From an uncultured Burkholderiales bacterium (GTDB lineage Bacteria; Pseudomonadota; Gammaproteobacteria; Burkholderiales; Thiobacillaceae), in assembly GCA_937949525.1 (NCBI GenBank), contig CALEDT010000002.1:31312-95311 (forward strand): a stretch of DNA of 64,000 bases. Direction: 5' to 3'. Made by a program: the position numbers and the translations under genes. The notes beneath the pieces are model-generated. The model made no database searches. It worked only from the letters and a program-made list of their open reading frames with translations, and was not told the DNA's origin. Position 1 is the first letter of the stretch; the number at the start of each line of letters is the position of its first letter. Below, piece by piece: positions 32,395 to 42,743 of this stretch.

Positions 32395-33524
32395 GGTATT
32401 ACATCCGCTTGTTGACAATCACTGTTAACTTGTCGAGGGCCGTCGGCCAGCGTCGCCGCGATGATGCCACCGCCCAGGCAAACCTCGTCATCGTAGATCA
32501 CCACCGACTGGCCGGGTGTGACCGCCCACTGCGGCGTGGCGAAGTCGACGCGCATGCGATCGTGTTCCAGCGCGCTGATCACGCAGCCGGCATCGTGCTG
32601 CCGGTAGCGTGTCTTGGCCGCATAACGCGCGCCCACGCGCGGCGGCGCACCGACCCAATGCAGGTCTTCCGCGATCAGCGAGGTCGCACTCAGCAGCGGG
32701 TGGTCATGCCCCTGAACCACGATCAGCCGGTTAAGTTCCAGATCCTTGGCGGCGACGAACCAGGCCGCTCCCTCGGCCGCCGCACGGATGCCGCCGATAC
32801 CCAGGCCCTTGCGCTGGCCCAGGGTGTAATACATCAGCCCCTGGTGGCGTCCCACCACCTGCCCGGCGGGCGTCACCATGTCGCCCGGCTCGATCGGCAT
32901 GTAGCGCTGCAGGAATGCCCGAAACGGCCGCTCGCCGATGAAACAGATGCCGGTGCTGTCCTTCTTGCCGGCCACCGGCAACCCGGCCGCGCTCGCCAGT
33001 GCGCGCACGCGCGGCTTGGTCAGTTCGCCAAGCGGAAACAGCACGCGCGCGATCTGCGCCTGGCTCAGCCGGTACAGGAAATAGCTCTGGTCCTTGTCGC
33101 CATCCACTCCCTTGAGCAGTTCGCGCGTCGGCGATTCGCCGCGCAGACGCGCGTAATGGCCGGTGGCGATATGGTCGGCGCCCAGGTCCAGGGCATGGTC
33201 GAGGAAGGCCTTGAACTTGATCTCGGCGTTGCACAGCACGTCCGGATTGGGCGTGCGGCCGGACCGGTACTCGTGCAGGAAATGGGCGAATACGCGCTCG
33301 CGGTAGGCGGCGCTGAAGTTGACCAGATCGACCTCGATGCCCAGCGCGTCACCGATCGCCAGCGCATCGAGGAAATCCTGCCGTGCCGGGCAGGCGGGAT
33401 CGTCGTCGTCACCTTCCCAGTTCTTCATGAACACGCCGGTCACCTCATGGCCTTGCTGGCGCAACAGCCACGCGGTGACGGCGGAATCGACACCGCCCGA
33501 CAGACCGACGACCACGCGGCTCAT
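32391..33524 (-). CDS. mnmA: tRNA-specific 2-thiouridylase
   Basis: [37 protein letters not shown]...[13 protein letters not shown]...[11 protein letters not shown]...[12 protein letters not shown]...[10 protein letters not shown]. Confidence 0.97.
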   Translation of the reverse strand: MSRVVVGLSGGVDSAVTAWLLRQQGHEVTGVFMKNWEGDDDDPACPARQDFLDALAIGDALGIEVDLVNFSAAYRERVFAHFLHEYRSGRTPNPDVLCNAEIKFKAFLDHALDLGADHIATGHYARLRGESPTRELLKGVDGDKDQSYFLYRLSQAQIARVLFPLGELTKPRVRALASAAGLPVAGKKDSTGICFIGERPFRAFLQRYMPIEPGDMVTPAGQVVGRHQGLMYYTLGQRKGLGIGGIRAAAEGAAWFVAAKDLELNRLIVVQGHDHPLLSATSLIAEDLHWVGAPPRVGARYAAKTRYRQHDAGCVISALEHDRMRVDFATPQWAVTPGQSVVIYDDEVCLGGGIIAATLADGPRQVNSDCQQADVIP

Positions 33525-33985
33525 GATGCGTCGCCGAATTCCGCCAGCAGATCGAGCGGAAAGCGGCGCCCGGCTTGGTAATCGTCGACGCAACGTTGCA
33601 GCAGCGGGCTGCGATGGCGAGCGCGCACGGCCGCGATCTCCCCGGGCGTCAGCCAGGCCGCGCGCAGGATGCCGTCATCCAGTGGCGCCGTCGGATCGTA
33701 GCCGGTGACCACGCCGGTGAAGGCGAAACGCAGGTAGGTGCGCCCGGCATGCGCGGGTGAGGTCCAACGGTACACGCCGAGCAGCGCGGTCGGCTCGAAA
33801 TGGTGCGCGGTTTCCTCGAAGGTTTCGCGTCGCACGGCATCGAGCAACGATTCGCCGTGTTCAAGGTGACCGGCCGGCTGATTGAAGCGCAGACCGTCTT
33901 CGGTGCTTTCCTCGACCAGCAGGAAGCGGCCGTTCTGCTCGATCACGGCGGCCACCACGACATGGGGTTTCCAGATTGCGCTCAT
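33521..33985 (-). CDS. NUDIX hydrolase
   Basis: [30 protein letters not shown]: Nudix box Gx5Ex7REUxEEx. Confidence 0.92.
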   Translation of the reverse strand: MSAIWKPHVVVAAVIEQNGRFLLVEESTEDGLRFNQPAGHLEHGESLLDAVRRETFEETAHHFEPTALLGVYRWTSPAHAGRTYLRFAFTGVVTGYDPTAPLDDGILRAAWLTPGEIAAVRARHRSPLLQRCVDDYQAGRRFPLDLLAEFGDAS

Positions 33986-34084
33986 GGGAATCGGTGCGGC
34001 CGGATGGATCCGGCCCGGTCGCCTGTGGGCATTGTCGATGCCGGCATTGTAGGCGCCGCGCCCGCGGCGCGGGCGAGTCGAATC

Positions 34085-34160
34085 TGGTGGGCAGTACTGG
34101 GATCGAACCAGTGGCCCCCGCCGTGTGAAGGCGGTGCTCTACCGCTGAGCTAACTGCCCA
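34085..34160 (-). tRNA. tRNA-Val (anticodon CAC)
   Basis: Minus strand TGGGCAGTTAGCTCAGCGGTAGAGCACCGCCTTCACACGGCGGGGGCCACTGGTTCGATCCCAGTACTGCCCACCA; complete cloverleaf, anticodon loop TTCACAC, encoded CCA. Confidence 0.95.
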
Positions 34161-34287
34161 AAGAGGGGCGCATTCTAAAGAAGGGGTCGGCAGGCGGTCA
34201 AAGTCTTTTTTGGGCGCCGGCTGCCGCCATGGCTTCCTCCCGGTGAGGCGGCCGGCAGGATCCTTCCACCGGCGCTTGAACCGGATT

Positions 34288-35871
34288 TCACCGGGGCGGT
34301 GGTGTTTGCGGGGCCGGGGCAGCGGTGGCGCGTCGCGCAGGCCGTGCGGCGCGGGGGTGGCTTGCCGTCATGCTCGAAGCTTGCGCCGCCGCAGCGGAAG
34401 TGCCATCGACGCCATCACCGTGTTTCTCGGCCACCATACGGTCGATGATTTCCATGACCCCGTGGCTGCCGGCCTCCATGTTTTCCAAATGGGCATAAAT
34501 GGTCTGCTGCATATTCAAGTCTTTTTCCCACCCTTTGCCGATAAAGCCCATCATTTCATGGGCACTGTGGTGTACCTGATGATGGGGGGCTTCCATGGCG
34601 GGGTAAGAGGAAGTCTGGCCGAATCGTGCCTTGCCTTCGCCTTCGTAATACCACTTACCCAGACGGCAGCCATGACAATCCACACCGACCGCACTGACGA
34701 ACTGCGCATCTCCGCCCGAACTCAAGGCCATGTAGGCCCGTTGTTTATAGATGATGTGATCCACTTTTATGAGAGACGCAAAGCTCATGTCCAAGGCGTG
34801 CCAAGTTTTCTCCAGCGTCTTCCTGGCGGAAGCGGCGAACTGGCTGAAGCGTTCCGCAAGCTGGCCAACCATGGCCCGGGAATCGTTGGCCATGTCGCGC
34901 ATGACCATGGAGTCGTCGAGCATGACCTCCGCCTCGCGCATCAGGTCTTCCATGACCCGACCGATGGAAATCGACGCACTCTTGGTGTTCTCCGCCAGTT
35001 TTCTCACCTCGTCGGCCACCACCGCGAAGCCTCGTCCGGCTTCACCGGCACGCGCCGCTTCGATGGCGGCGTTGAGCGCCAGAAGATTGGTCTGGTCGGC
35101 GATGCCATTGATCAGACTAACCGCCTGCTGGATTTCGGCGCCCCGGGCGTTTAGGTGAGCGATGGCTTCGCTGGCATGATCGATACGCGCCGAAATGTCG
35201 TGGAGGCTGTGCACCACCGTGGCCACGGTAGCCTGGCTGGCCTGCGCGTCGTGGTCGGTATGCGTGGCCTCTGCGGCAACCACCTTCATATACTCGGTGA
35301 TCCGGGTCATATCCTGCTGGCTGGATGCCAGGTTCTTCAGTAGGTTGCCGCTGTTGAGCGCCTGCACCCTGGACAACAGCATGTTCTTCATGTGCAACTG
35401 GGCATTGGCGGCCATGTGCTCCAGCAGTACGTTCTGGTTCTGCAGGCCCTTCTTGAAGCCACCATGCAGACCGGTCGGCATGGCCTTGCGATAGAACTTG
35501 TTTTCGACGTGGTGGCGAAAGGTAGTGGCTTGCTCCCGGTTGAACGTTTCCAGTTGATCCAACATGTCGTTCAGGTGCCAGCATAGCCGGCCGAATTCAG
35601 TATGGTCGTCGCTGTGAGTGATGCGTCGCCTGAAGCGCCCCGCACTCACCTCCTGCAACACTTCGGTGAGTTCGGTCAAGGGTGCCAGCCATCGGCGCGA
35701 CTTGATGTACAACAAGCCGGACATGACAAAACCGCTGGCCCAAAGGCCGATGGGCAGCCATTCGAAGCCGTGCGTCAAGACCTGGACGAGCATGCCGACG
35801 GCCAGCAACACACCGAAGACCATGGCAAACAAGGCCAATTGCTGATGCAGGGAACGGTTGGACATTGACAC
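34288..35871 (-). CDS. Methyl-accepting chemotaxis protein with C-terminal CZB (zinc-binding) domain and no large periplasmic domain
   Basis: Two closely spaced TMs, HAMP-like region, [43 protein letters not shown] hairpin, C-terminal [12 protein letters not shown]...[22 protein letters not shown]. Confidence 0.93.
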   Translation of the reverse strand: MSMSNRSLHQQLALFAMVFGVLLAVGMLVQVLTHGFEWLPIGLWASGFVMSGLLYIKSRRWLAPLTELTEVLQEVSAGRFRRRITHSDDHTEFGRLCWHLNDMLDQLETFNREQATTFRHHVENKFYRKAMPTGLHGGFKKGLQNQNVLLEHMAANAQLHMKNMLLSRVQALNSGNLLKNLASSQQDMTRITEYMKVVAAEATHTDHDAQASQATVATVVHSLHDISARIDHASEAIAHLNARGAEIQQAVSLINGIADQTNLLALNAAIEAARAGEAGRGFAVVADEVRKLAENTKSASISIGRVMEDLMREAEVMLDDSMVMRDMANDSRAMVGQLAERFSQFAASARKTLEKTWHALDMSFASLIKVDHIIYKQRAYMALSSGGDAQFVSAVGVDCHGCRLGKWYYEGEGKARFGQTSSYPAMEAPHHQVHHSAHEMMGFIGKGWEKDLNMQQTIYAHLENMEAGSHGVMEIIDRMVAEKHGDGVDGTSAAAAQASSMTASHPRAARPARRATAAPAPQTPPPR

Positions 35872-35872
35872 C

Positions 35873-36394
35873 TCACAGAGAACAAACGAATTCGGCGTAG
35901 CTCATCCGCTTCTTCGCCAGCAGGTCGGTCAGGTATTCCAACGATGCGAAGGGCGCATCTTTCGGGCCGGCCTTGTTTTCGATCTCCAGCATCGTCCGAT
36001 AGACCCCGGTCATGAGTTCCACCGCCCCGGCTCCGGGTTTGCGGCGCACCGAGGTATAACCCACGACTTGACCATCCTGGCCGAAATCCGGGGTGACGTT
36101 GGCGTAGACCCAATAGAAGCTTCCATCCTTGGCCATGTTCTTGACATAGGCATTGCATTCATTCCCGGCCTGGATGGTATCCCACAGCAGCTTGAACACG
36201 CCGCGCGGCATGTCCGGGTGGCGGATGATGTTGTGCTGGCTACCCAATAGTTCCGCTTCGGTGTAGCCGGAAAACTCGATGAAGACGCGATTGCCATAGG
36301 CAATTCGCCCCTTCGCATCGGTCTTGGAGACGATGAAGTCGTCCTCCCGCATGATTTTTTCCATCGACGTTGGGTTGATGTTCCGGTTCTTCAT
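35873..36394 (-). CDS. Stand-alone PAS-domain protein (Aer-type PAS)
   Basis: [88 protein letters not shown]. Confidence 0.92.
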   Translation of the reverse strand: MKNRNINPTSMEKIMREDDFIVSKTDAKGRIAYGNRVFIEFSGYTEAELLGSQHNIIRHPDMPRGVFKLLWDTIQAGNECNAYVKNMAKDGSFYWVYANVTPDFGQDGQVVGYTSVRRKPGAGAVELMTGVYRTMLEIENKAGPKDAPFASLEYLTDLLAKKRMSYAEFVCSL

Positions 36395-36511
36395 GGTCGA
36401 TCCATCCGTTCGGGCGATTGCCTACGCTTGCTGCAACGGGGCTTTATAACGGTTCCGCGCCTCTGATAGTTTAGAGTACCCTTCATTTTCAGCTTGCGAG
36501 GAGGATAAGCC

Positions 36512-37561
36512 ATGCGAACCGTGCTGGTTTTGATCATGAACCTGTTGTTGCCGCTGGCGGCCGCATATGCCGCACCCACCCCAAGCAAGGGCGCGTATAT
36601 CGGCGCCATGCCCACGGATTACCCGGACTGGTTCAAAGTCAGCTTTCTCGATTTGAAGGAGGACGTCGCCGAGGCGGCTACGCAGGGACGGCGGGTCGCC
36701 GTGCTATTCCACCAGGACAATTGTCCATATTGCAATCAGCTCGTCGAACGCAACTTGGCCCAGCGGGACATCGAAGCGACATTGCGCTCCCGATTCGACG
36801 TCATTGCCTTGAACATGTGGGGGGACCGCCCCGTCACCGGACTCGATGGCAAGGACTACACGGAGAAGAGCTTTGCTGCCGCGCTGCGGGTACAGTTCAC
36901 TCCGACGATGCTGTTCTTCAATGAAGCGGGCGAGATCGTCCTGCGGCTTAATGGCTATGTACCGCCAGGCCGGTTCAAGGCTGCCCTGGATTGGGTGGAT
37001 CGACGCATGGAGCAGCAAATCGCTTTTCGCGACTATCTCGCTTCGCTCGATCAGGCATCCATCCGCGCAGGGCGTGGGCTCATCCAGCAACCGTTTTTCA
37101 AGGATCTGACCGATCTTCGCCGCACTGGCGCACGGGCGCGGCCGTTGGCGGTGTTCTTCGATCAACGCGACTGTCCGGATTGTGAGGTGCTGCACCGGCG
37201 GGTATTGGCCGATGCCTCGGTACATCAGGCCATGGATGGTTTCGACCTGATCCAGCTCGATATGTGGTCGTCCCGTCCCATCACCACACCGGATGGCCGC
37301 ACGCGCTCGGTGCGCGATTGGGCGCGCGAATTGAACGTTCAGTTTGCCCCCAGCATCGTACTTTTTGATGGATCCGGGCGAGAGGTCATCCGTTGGGAAT
37401 CCGGGTTTCGCGTCTTTCATACCGCGGGCATGTTCGACTACGTCAAAAGCGGCGACTGGCTGCGCGAACCGAGTTTTCAGCGTTACCTGTCGGCACGAGC
37501 CGAGCACATTCGCGAGTCCGGACGAGATGTCGACATCTGGCGCTATACCGACGGGCCGTAA
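36512..37561 (+). CDS. Periplasmic protein with two tandem thioredoxin-fold domains (SoxW-like)
   Basis: Signal peptide; repeat 1 VAVLFHQDNCPYCNQLVERNL...LRVQFTPTMLFFNEAGEIVLRLNGY; repeat 2 LAVFFDQRDCPDCEVLHRRVL...LNVQFAPSIVLFDGSGREVIRWESG. Confidence 0.88.
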   Translation: MRTVLVLIMNLLLPLAAAYAAPTPSKGAYIGAMPTDYPDWFKVSFLDLKEDVAEAATQGRRVAVLFHQDNCPYCNQLVERNLAQRDIEATLRSRFDVIALNMWGDRPVTGLDGKDYTEKSFAAALRVQFTPTMLFFNEAGEIVLRLNGYVPPGRFKAALDWVDRRMEQQIAFRDYLASLDQASIRAGRGLIQQPFFKDLTDLRRTGARARPLAVFFDQRDCPDCEVLHRRVLADASVHQAMDGFDLIQLDMWSSRPITTPDGRTRSVRDWARELNVQFAPSIVLFDGSGREVIRWESGFRVFHTAGMFDYVKSGDWLREPSFQRYLSARAEHIRESGRDVDIWRYTDGP

Positions 37562-37615
37562 GACGCGGTCGGCTGCCGGTTAGAATGCAGGCCCCTTACA
37601 ACCACTCCGTCCAAC

Positions 37616-39028
37616 ATGGTCCGCACCCGCTTCGCGCCCTCCCCCACCGGCTATCTGCATATCGGCGGCGCCCGCACCGCCCTGTTTTCCTGGGCGTTCG
37701 CGCGCAGGATGGGCGGCGAATTCGTGCTGCGCATCGAGGATACCGATCTGGAGCGCTCGACCCAGGCGTCGGTACAGGCGATCCTGGACGGCATGGCGTG
37801 GCTGGGTCTGGACTGGGACGAGGGGCCGTACTACCAGATGCAGCGCCTGGAGCGGTATCGGGCGGTGGTCGACGACCTGCTCGAAGCCGGGCATGCGTAC
37901 TACTGCTACGCCAGCAAGGAAGAACTGGAAGCCCTGCGCGAGACGCAGAAAGCGCGCGGCGAAAAACCGCGCTATGACGGTCGCTGGCGGCCCGAGCCGG
38001 GCAAGACCCTGCCGACGCCGCCGGCCGGCGTGACGCCGGTGATCCGCTTCCGCACGCCACGGGACGGCGAGGTCACGTTCCATGACATGATCAAGGGGCC
38101 GATCACGGTCGCCAACGCCGAACTGGACGATCTGGTCATCATGCGCGGCGACGGCGTGCCCACCTACAACTTCGGCGTCGTGGTCGACGACTGGGACATG
38201 CGCATCAGCCATGTCATCCGTGGTGACGATCACGTCAACAACACGCCGCGCCAGATCAACATCCTCAAGGCGCTGGGCGCGCCCATTCCCACCTATGCGC
38301 ACGTGCCGATGATCCTCGGTCAGGATGGCGAACGCCTGTCCAAGCGCCACGGCGCGGTTTCGGTACTGCAGTATCGTGACGAAGGCTATCTGCCCGAGGC
38401 GCTGCTGAACTATCTGGCACGCCTGGGCTGGAGCCACGGCGACGATGAAAAGTTCGACGTCGAACAGTTCGTCGCATGGTTCGACGTCACCCACGTCAGC
38501 CATTCCGCCGCGCGTTTCGACATGGCCAAGCTGACCTGGCTCAACCAGCAATACATCAAGGAAGCCGACGACGCCCGTCTGGCCGAGCTGGTGCGCCCGT
38601 TCCTCGCCGCTCAGGGGATCACCGCGGCCGACGATGATCGACTCGCCGCGCTGGTCGGCCTGGTCAAGGAGCGGGTGTCGACGCTGGCCGAGCTGGCCGA
38701 TGCGCTGCACATCTATCATCACCAGACCTTGCCCGACGATGGCGAGGTGCGCGCCAAGCTGGTCGCTGCGGCCGTGCCGGCGTTCGAGTCGCTGCGCGCG
38801 GCGTTGGCCGAGATCGCCTGGGAGGCGCCGGCGCTGGGCGCGTTGATCAAGGAAACGGCTCAGGCCCATGGCCTGAAGATGGGGCAGATCGGCATGCCGC
38901 TGCGCCTGGTGCTGTTTGGCACGGCGCAAACGCCGGCCATCGATCAGACGCTTGCACTGCTTGGACGCGCGGAGACCCTGCGCCGTTTCGACGCGGCGTG
39001 GCCTCGGGTGCGCGCCGCGCTGGAGTGA
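37616..39028 (+). CDS. gltX: Glutamyl-tRNA synthetase
   Basis: [50 protein letters not shown] (KMSKS variant). Confidence 0.98.
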   Translation: MVRTRFAPSPTGYLHIGGARTALFSWAFARRMGGEFVLRIEDTDLERSTQASVQAILDGMAWLGLDWDEGPYYQMQRLERYRAVVDDLLEAGHAYYCYASKEELEALRETQKARGEKPRYDGRWRPEPGKTLPTPPAGVTPVIRFRTPRDGEVTFHDMIKGPITVANAELDDLVIMRGDGVPTYNFGVVVDDWDMRISHVIRGDDHVNNTPRQINILKALGAPIPTYAHVPMILGQDGERLSKRHGAVSVLQYRDEGYLPEALLNYLARLGWSHGDDEKFDVEQFVAWFDVTHVSHSAARFDMAKLTWLNQQYIKEADDARLAELVRPFLAAQGITAADDDRLAALVGLVKERVSTLAELADALHIYHHQTLPDDGEVRAKLVAAAVPAFESLRAALAEIAWEAPALGALIKETAQAHGLKMGQIGMPLRLVLFGTAQTPAIDQTLALLGRAETLRRFDAAWPRVRAALE

Positions 39029-39117
39029 GCCGCCGCGAGATGGAGCAAACGCCGCCAGCGCCGCTACAATCGCCGGCCGCGACCCACCCAATAACGACAC
39101 AGCCATAACGCGTAGCC

Positions 39118-39738
39118 ATGTCCAGCAAGATGAAACTCATCGGTTCCCTGACCAGCCCGTTCGTGCGCAAAGTGCGCCTGGTCGCCGCGGAAAAGTACAT
39201 CGAGTACGAATTCGTCGTCGACGTGCCATGGGATGAAGGCACCCACGTGCCCGACTTCAACCCATTGGGCAAGGTGCCCGTCTGGGTGCAGGAGGATGGC
39301 AAGTCGCTGTACGACTCGCGGGTCATCGTCGAGTACCTCGACAACATCAGCCCGGCCGGCCACGTGCTGCCCAAGGAGCCGCGGCCGCGCATCGTGGTCA
39401 GGCGCTGGGAGGCCCTGGCCGACGGCGTGTGCGACGCCGCCGCGCTGGTCCACCTGGAGAAGAAACGCCCGCCGGCGCAGCAGAACGCCGATTGGATGCG
39501 CCGGCAGATGGACAAGGTGCGCGCCGGTCTGAAATGCATGAGCGACGACCTGGGGCAGCAGACCTGGTGCACCGGCGAGATCTTCTGCCTGGCGGACATT
39601 GCCCTGGGCTGCGCGCTCGGCTATCTGGAGTTCCGCTTCCCCGACATCGACTGGCGGCGCGATCATCCCAACCTGTCCGAAGTGTATGACCGGCTGATGC
39701 AGCGCCCCACCTTCAGGGATACCGCACCGGTGGGCTGA
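39118..39738 (+). CDS. Glutathione S-transferase family protein
   Basis: MKLIGSLTSPFVRKVRLVAAEKYIEYEFVVD...GKVPVWVQEDGKSLYDSRVIVEYLD. Confidence 0.93.
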   Translation: MSSKMKLIGSLTSPFVRKVRLVAAEKYIEYEFVVDVPWDEGTHVPDFNPLGKVPVWVQEDGKSLYDSRVIVEYLDNISPAGHVLPKEPRPRIVVRRWEALADGVCDAAALVHLEKKRPPAQQNADWMRRQMDKVRAGLKCMSDDLGQQTWCTGEIFCLADIALGCALGYLEFRFPDIDWRRDHPNLSEVYDRLMQRPTFRDTAPVG

Positions 39739-39851
39739 CCGCATCGGTGCCGACGGCAGGCGGCGCCGCACGGTTGCCGCACCCGGGCTACATTGAAACT
39801 GAAGCCGTTCGTCATGCCGCGCACTGCGCGGCGTAACCTGGTGGAGGTGAC

Positions 39852-40658
39852 ATGTTGCATGTGCGTCCCGCCGCGGTCGCGGGTCTGTTCTATCCCGATG
39901 ACCCGCGGCGCCTGCGTGATCAATTGACCGAGTATCTGTCCGCTGCCGCGCAAGATCCGGCATTGCGGCCGAAAGCCTTGGTTGCGCCCCATGCCGGCTA
40001 TATCTATTCCGGCCCGGTCGCCGCGCGCGCCTACGCGCTGCTGCGCCCGTGGCGCGCTGCGATCCGCCGCGTGGTCCTGCTCGGCCCGGTGCACCACGTC
40101 TGGGTCGCCGGACTGGCATTGCCCGGCGTCGATGCGTTCGTCACGCCGCTGGGACAGGTCATGCTCGACCGCGATGCCATGGCCGAGGTCGCCCGACTGC
40201 CGGGGGTTGAGACCCTGCCTGCCGCGCATGCGCGCGAGCACTCGCTGGAGGTCCATCTGCCTTTCCTGCAGACGGCCTTGGCAGATTTCGGCCTGGTACC
40301 GCTGGCCGTGGGCGGCGCCGATGCCGAGCAGGTGGCGCGCGTGCTCGACCACCTGTGGGGCGGCGACGAAACGCTGATCGTGGTCAGCTCGGACCTGTCG
40401 CATTACCTGCCCTACGACCTGGCGCGCCGGGTCGACGACGCCACCGCGCAGGCGATCCTCGCGCTCGACGACCGTCTCGTGGGCGAACAGGCCTGTGGCG
40501 CCCATCCGCTCAACGGGCTGTTGCGCTGCGCGCGCCGGCGCGGCCTGACGCCGCATCTGCTGGACCTGCGCAATTCCGGCGATACTGCCGGCGATCGTGA
40601 ACGGGTGGTGGGCTACGGTGCGTTCGCGTTCACGGAGGCCGCGCATGGCAGCGCTTGA
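39852..40658 (+). CDS. AmmeMemoRadiSam system protein B (MEMO1 family)
   Basis: VRPAAVAGLFYPDDPRRLRDQL...KALVAPHAGYIYSGPVAARAYALL...VVLLGPVHHVWVAGLALP...REHSLEVHLPFLQ...VVSSDLSHYLPYD. Confidence 0.96.
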   Translation: MLHVRPAAVAGLFYPDDPRRLRDQLTEYLSAAAQDPALRPKALVAPHAGYIYSGPVAARAYALLRPWRAAIRRVVLLGPVHHVWVAGLALPGVDAFVTPLGQVMLDRDAMAEVARLPGVETLPAAHAREHSLEVHLPFLQTALADFGLVPLAVGGADAEQVARVLDHLWGGDETLIVVSSDLSHYLPYDLARRVDDATAQAILALDDRLVGEQACGAHPLNGLLRCARRRGLTPHLLDLRNSGDTAGDRERVVGYGAFAFTEAAHGSA

Positions 40659-41214
40659 TCCAAGGCAGGGGCGCCTACTACTGGCCTTGGCGCGCGACGC
40701 CATCGCCCGCGAGTTGGGCCAAGCCGGCACGGTGGCGGTTGCGGCCGAGGATGCGGCTTGGCTGGACACGCCCGGCGCGACCTTCGTCACGCTGACCCAA
40801 CGGGGCGCGTTGCGCGGCTGTATCGGCTCGCTGGAAGCGCGCCGCCGGCTGCGCGACGACGTCGTCGCCAACGCGCGTGCCGCGGCCTTTGCCGATCCGC
40901 GCTTCCCGCCGCTGACAGCGGACGAACTGGCGCGAACGCGGGTCGAAGTCTCGGTGTTGAGTGCGCCCGAGCCTTTGGCGTGGGCGGACGAAGCCGATGC
41001 GCTGGCCCGGCTGCGCCCGGGCATCGATGGCGTGATCCTGGAATGCGGTCGCCATCGCGCCACCTTCCTGCCGCAGGTGTGGGCGCAGTTGCCCGAGCCG
41101 CAAGCGTTCATGGCGCATTTGAAACAGAAGGCCGGGCTCGACGCCGTCTTCTGGTCACCGGACATACGCCTCGCCCGCTACACCGTGCAGAAATTCCAGG
41201 AGGATGCCGCATGA
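40645..41214 (+). CDS. AmmeMemoRadiSam system protein A (AMMECR1 domain); start MAALDPRQG
   Basis: GATFVTLTQRGALRGCIGSLEARRRLRDDVVANARAAAFADPRFPPLTADELARTRVEVSVLS, LRGCIG signature; ATG at 40645 overlaps the Memo gene. Confidence 0.96.
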   Translation: MAALDPRQGRLLLALARDAIARELGQAGTVAVAAEDAAWLDTPGATFVTLTQRGALRGCIGSLEARRRLRDDVVANARAAAFADPRFPPLTADELARTRVEVSVLSAPEPLAWADEADALARLRPGIDGVILECGRHRATFLPQVWAQLPEPQAFMAHLKQKAGLDAVFWSPDIRLARYTVQKFQEDAA

Positions 41215-42299
41215 GCCTGCCCGAATCCGACCATCCGGCGCGCTGGTGGCACGCGCTCGACGACGGGCGCATCCAGTGCGACCTGTGCCCGCGCGACTGC
41301 CGCCTGCACGAGGGCCAGCGCGGCGCCTGTTTCGTGCGCGCGATGCGCGGCGGGCGCATGGTGCTCACCACCTACGGACGCAGCTCCGGCTTCTGCGTCG
41401 ATCCGATCGAGAAGAAACCGCTCAACCACTTCTATCCCGGCTCGTCCGTGCTGTCGTTCGGCACCGCCGGCTGCAACCTCGCCTGCAAGTTCTGCCAGAA
41501 CTGGGATATCTCCAAGTCCAGGGACATGGACCGGCTGATGCAGGCCGCCAGCCCCGAGCAGATCGCGCGGGCCGCGCAGCGTTTGGGCTGCGCCAGCGTG
41601 GCCTACACCTACAACGACCCGGTGATCTTTGCCGAATACGCCATCGATACCGCCGCTGCCTGCCGCGCGCGCGGCATTCACAGCGTGGCGGTCAGCGCCG
41701 GCTACATGCACCCCGCGCCCACCCGCGAGTTCTACGCGGCCATGGATGCGGCCAACATCGATCTGAAGGGCTTCACCGACGCGTTCTACGCCAGGTATTG
41801 CGGCGGACACCTGCAGCCGGTACTGGATACGCTGGTCTACCTCAGGCACGAGACCTCGGTATGGTTCGAGATCACCACGCTGCTGATCCCGACCCTGAAC
41901 GACAGCGACGCCGAACTGCGTGCGCTGGCGCAGTGGATACACCGGGAACTGGGTGCGGATGTGCCGCTGCATTTCACCGCATTCCATCCGGACTGGAAGA
42001 TGCGCGACCTGCCGCCCACGCCAGCGTCGACGCTGGCGCGCGCCCGCAACCTGGCCCTGGCCGAAGGCCTGCACTACGTCTATACGGGCAACGTGCACGA
42101 CCGCGGCGGCGGCACCACCCATTGCCCGCACTGCCAGGCCGCGCTGATCGAGCGGGACTGGTACGAGATTCCCGCCTACCGCGTCACCGACGATGGCCGC
42201 TGCCCGCAGTGCGGCACCGCCATCGCCGGGCGGTTCCAGCGCTATGGCGGCGCGTTCGGCAGCCGCCGCATCCCGGTCGACATCGCGAGGAGCGCCTGA
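41211..42299 (+). CDS. AmmeMemoRadiSam system radical SAM enzyme
   Basis: GTAGCNLACKFCQNWDISKS (CxxxCxxC); AYTYNDPVIFAEYAIDTA; C-terminal zinc-ribbon CPHC...CPQC; ATG overlaps AMMECR1 stop. Confidence 0.97.
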   Translation: MSLPESDHPARWWHALDDGRIQCDLCPRDCRLHEGQRGACFVRAMRGGRMVLTTYGRSSGFCVDPIEKKPLNHFYPGSSVLSFGTAGCNLACKFCQNWDISKSRDMDRLMQAASPEQIARAAQRLGCASVAYTYNDPVIFAEYAIDTAAACRARGIHSVAVSAGYMHPAPTREFYAAMDAANIDLKGFTDAFYARYCGGHLQPVLDTLVYLRHETSVWFEITTLLIPTLNDSDAELRALAQWIHRELGADVPLHFTAFHPDWKMRDLPPTPASTLARARNLALAEGLHYVYTGNVHDRGGGTTHCPHCQAALIERDWYEIPAYRVTDDGRCPQCGTAIAGRFQRYGGAFGSRRIPVDIARSA

Positions 42300-42311
42300 G
42301 ATGGCGCCGGT

Positions 42312-42557
42312 CTACTCGCCCGCTTGGCGGGCCAGTTGCAGCGGGATGACGTGGGGCGCGTCCAGACGGGCGGCACGGGTGCGTTTGCGCTGGGCCTGAC
42401 GCATCGCCGTATCGCTGAACCCGTGTTCGATCCTGAGCCTGAGCGCGTCGTCGCCGGCCGGTTTCGTCGCTGCCGCCTCGCCCGGCAGCGCACTGCCGGG
42501 CTGCGCGATGTGCGTCGCCGCCATCAGCAGCAATACCGCGAACTGTTCGGTATACAT
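42312..42557 (-). CDS. Small putative exported protein of unknown function
   Basis: MYTEQFAVLLLMAATHIAQPGSALPGEAAATKPAGDDALRLRIEHGFSDTAMRQAQRKRTRAA: hydrophobic N-terminus; no recognised family. Confidence 0.4.
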   Translation of the reverse strand: MYTEQFAVLLLMAATHIAQPGSALPGEAAATKPAGDDALRLRIEHGFSDTAMRQAQRKRTRAARLDAPHVIPLQLARQAGE

Positions 42558-42743
42558 GGCGTTCCTCCATTCCGTTCGACCGGCACATGCCGGCCTGCCC
42601 AGACTAGGCCGGCGGATGGCGCGTGCCGAGCAACCCGCTTGCAACCCGGAGGGCCGAGCACGTGGGCCAACCGGGTTGGTATACGCGCGCGGCGGTGGCG
42701 GCTATCGTTGAAGCCCTGATTCGATCCGACGCGAGGAGGCGGC

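Noticed and set aside
34085-34160. tRNA-Val as an integrated-island attachment site
   Set aside because: No integrase gene and no repeated tRNA 3' end found nearby
34165-34290. Intrinsic terminator for the MCP gene near tctttttt / gccggctgccgcc...ggcggccggc
   Set aside because: The T-tract lies on the wrong side of the stem for either flanking transcript
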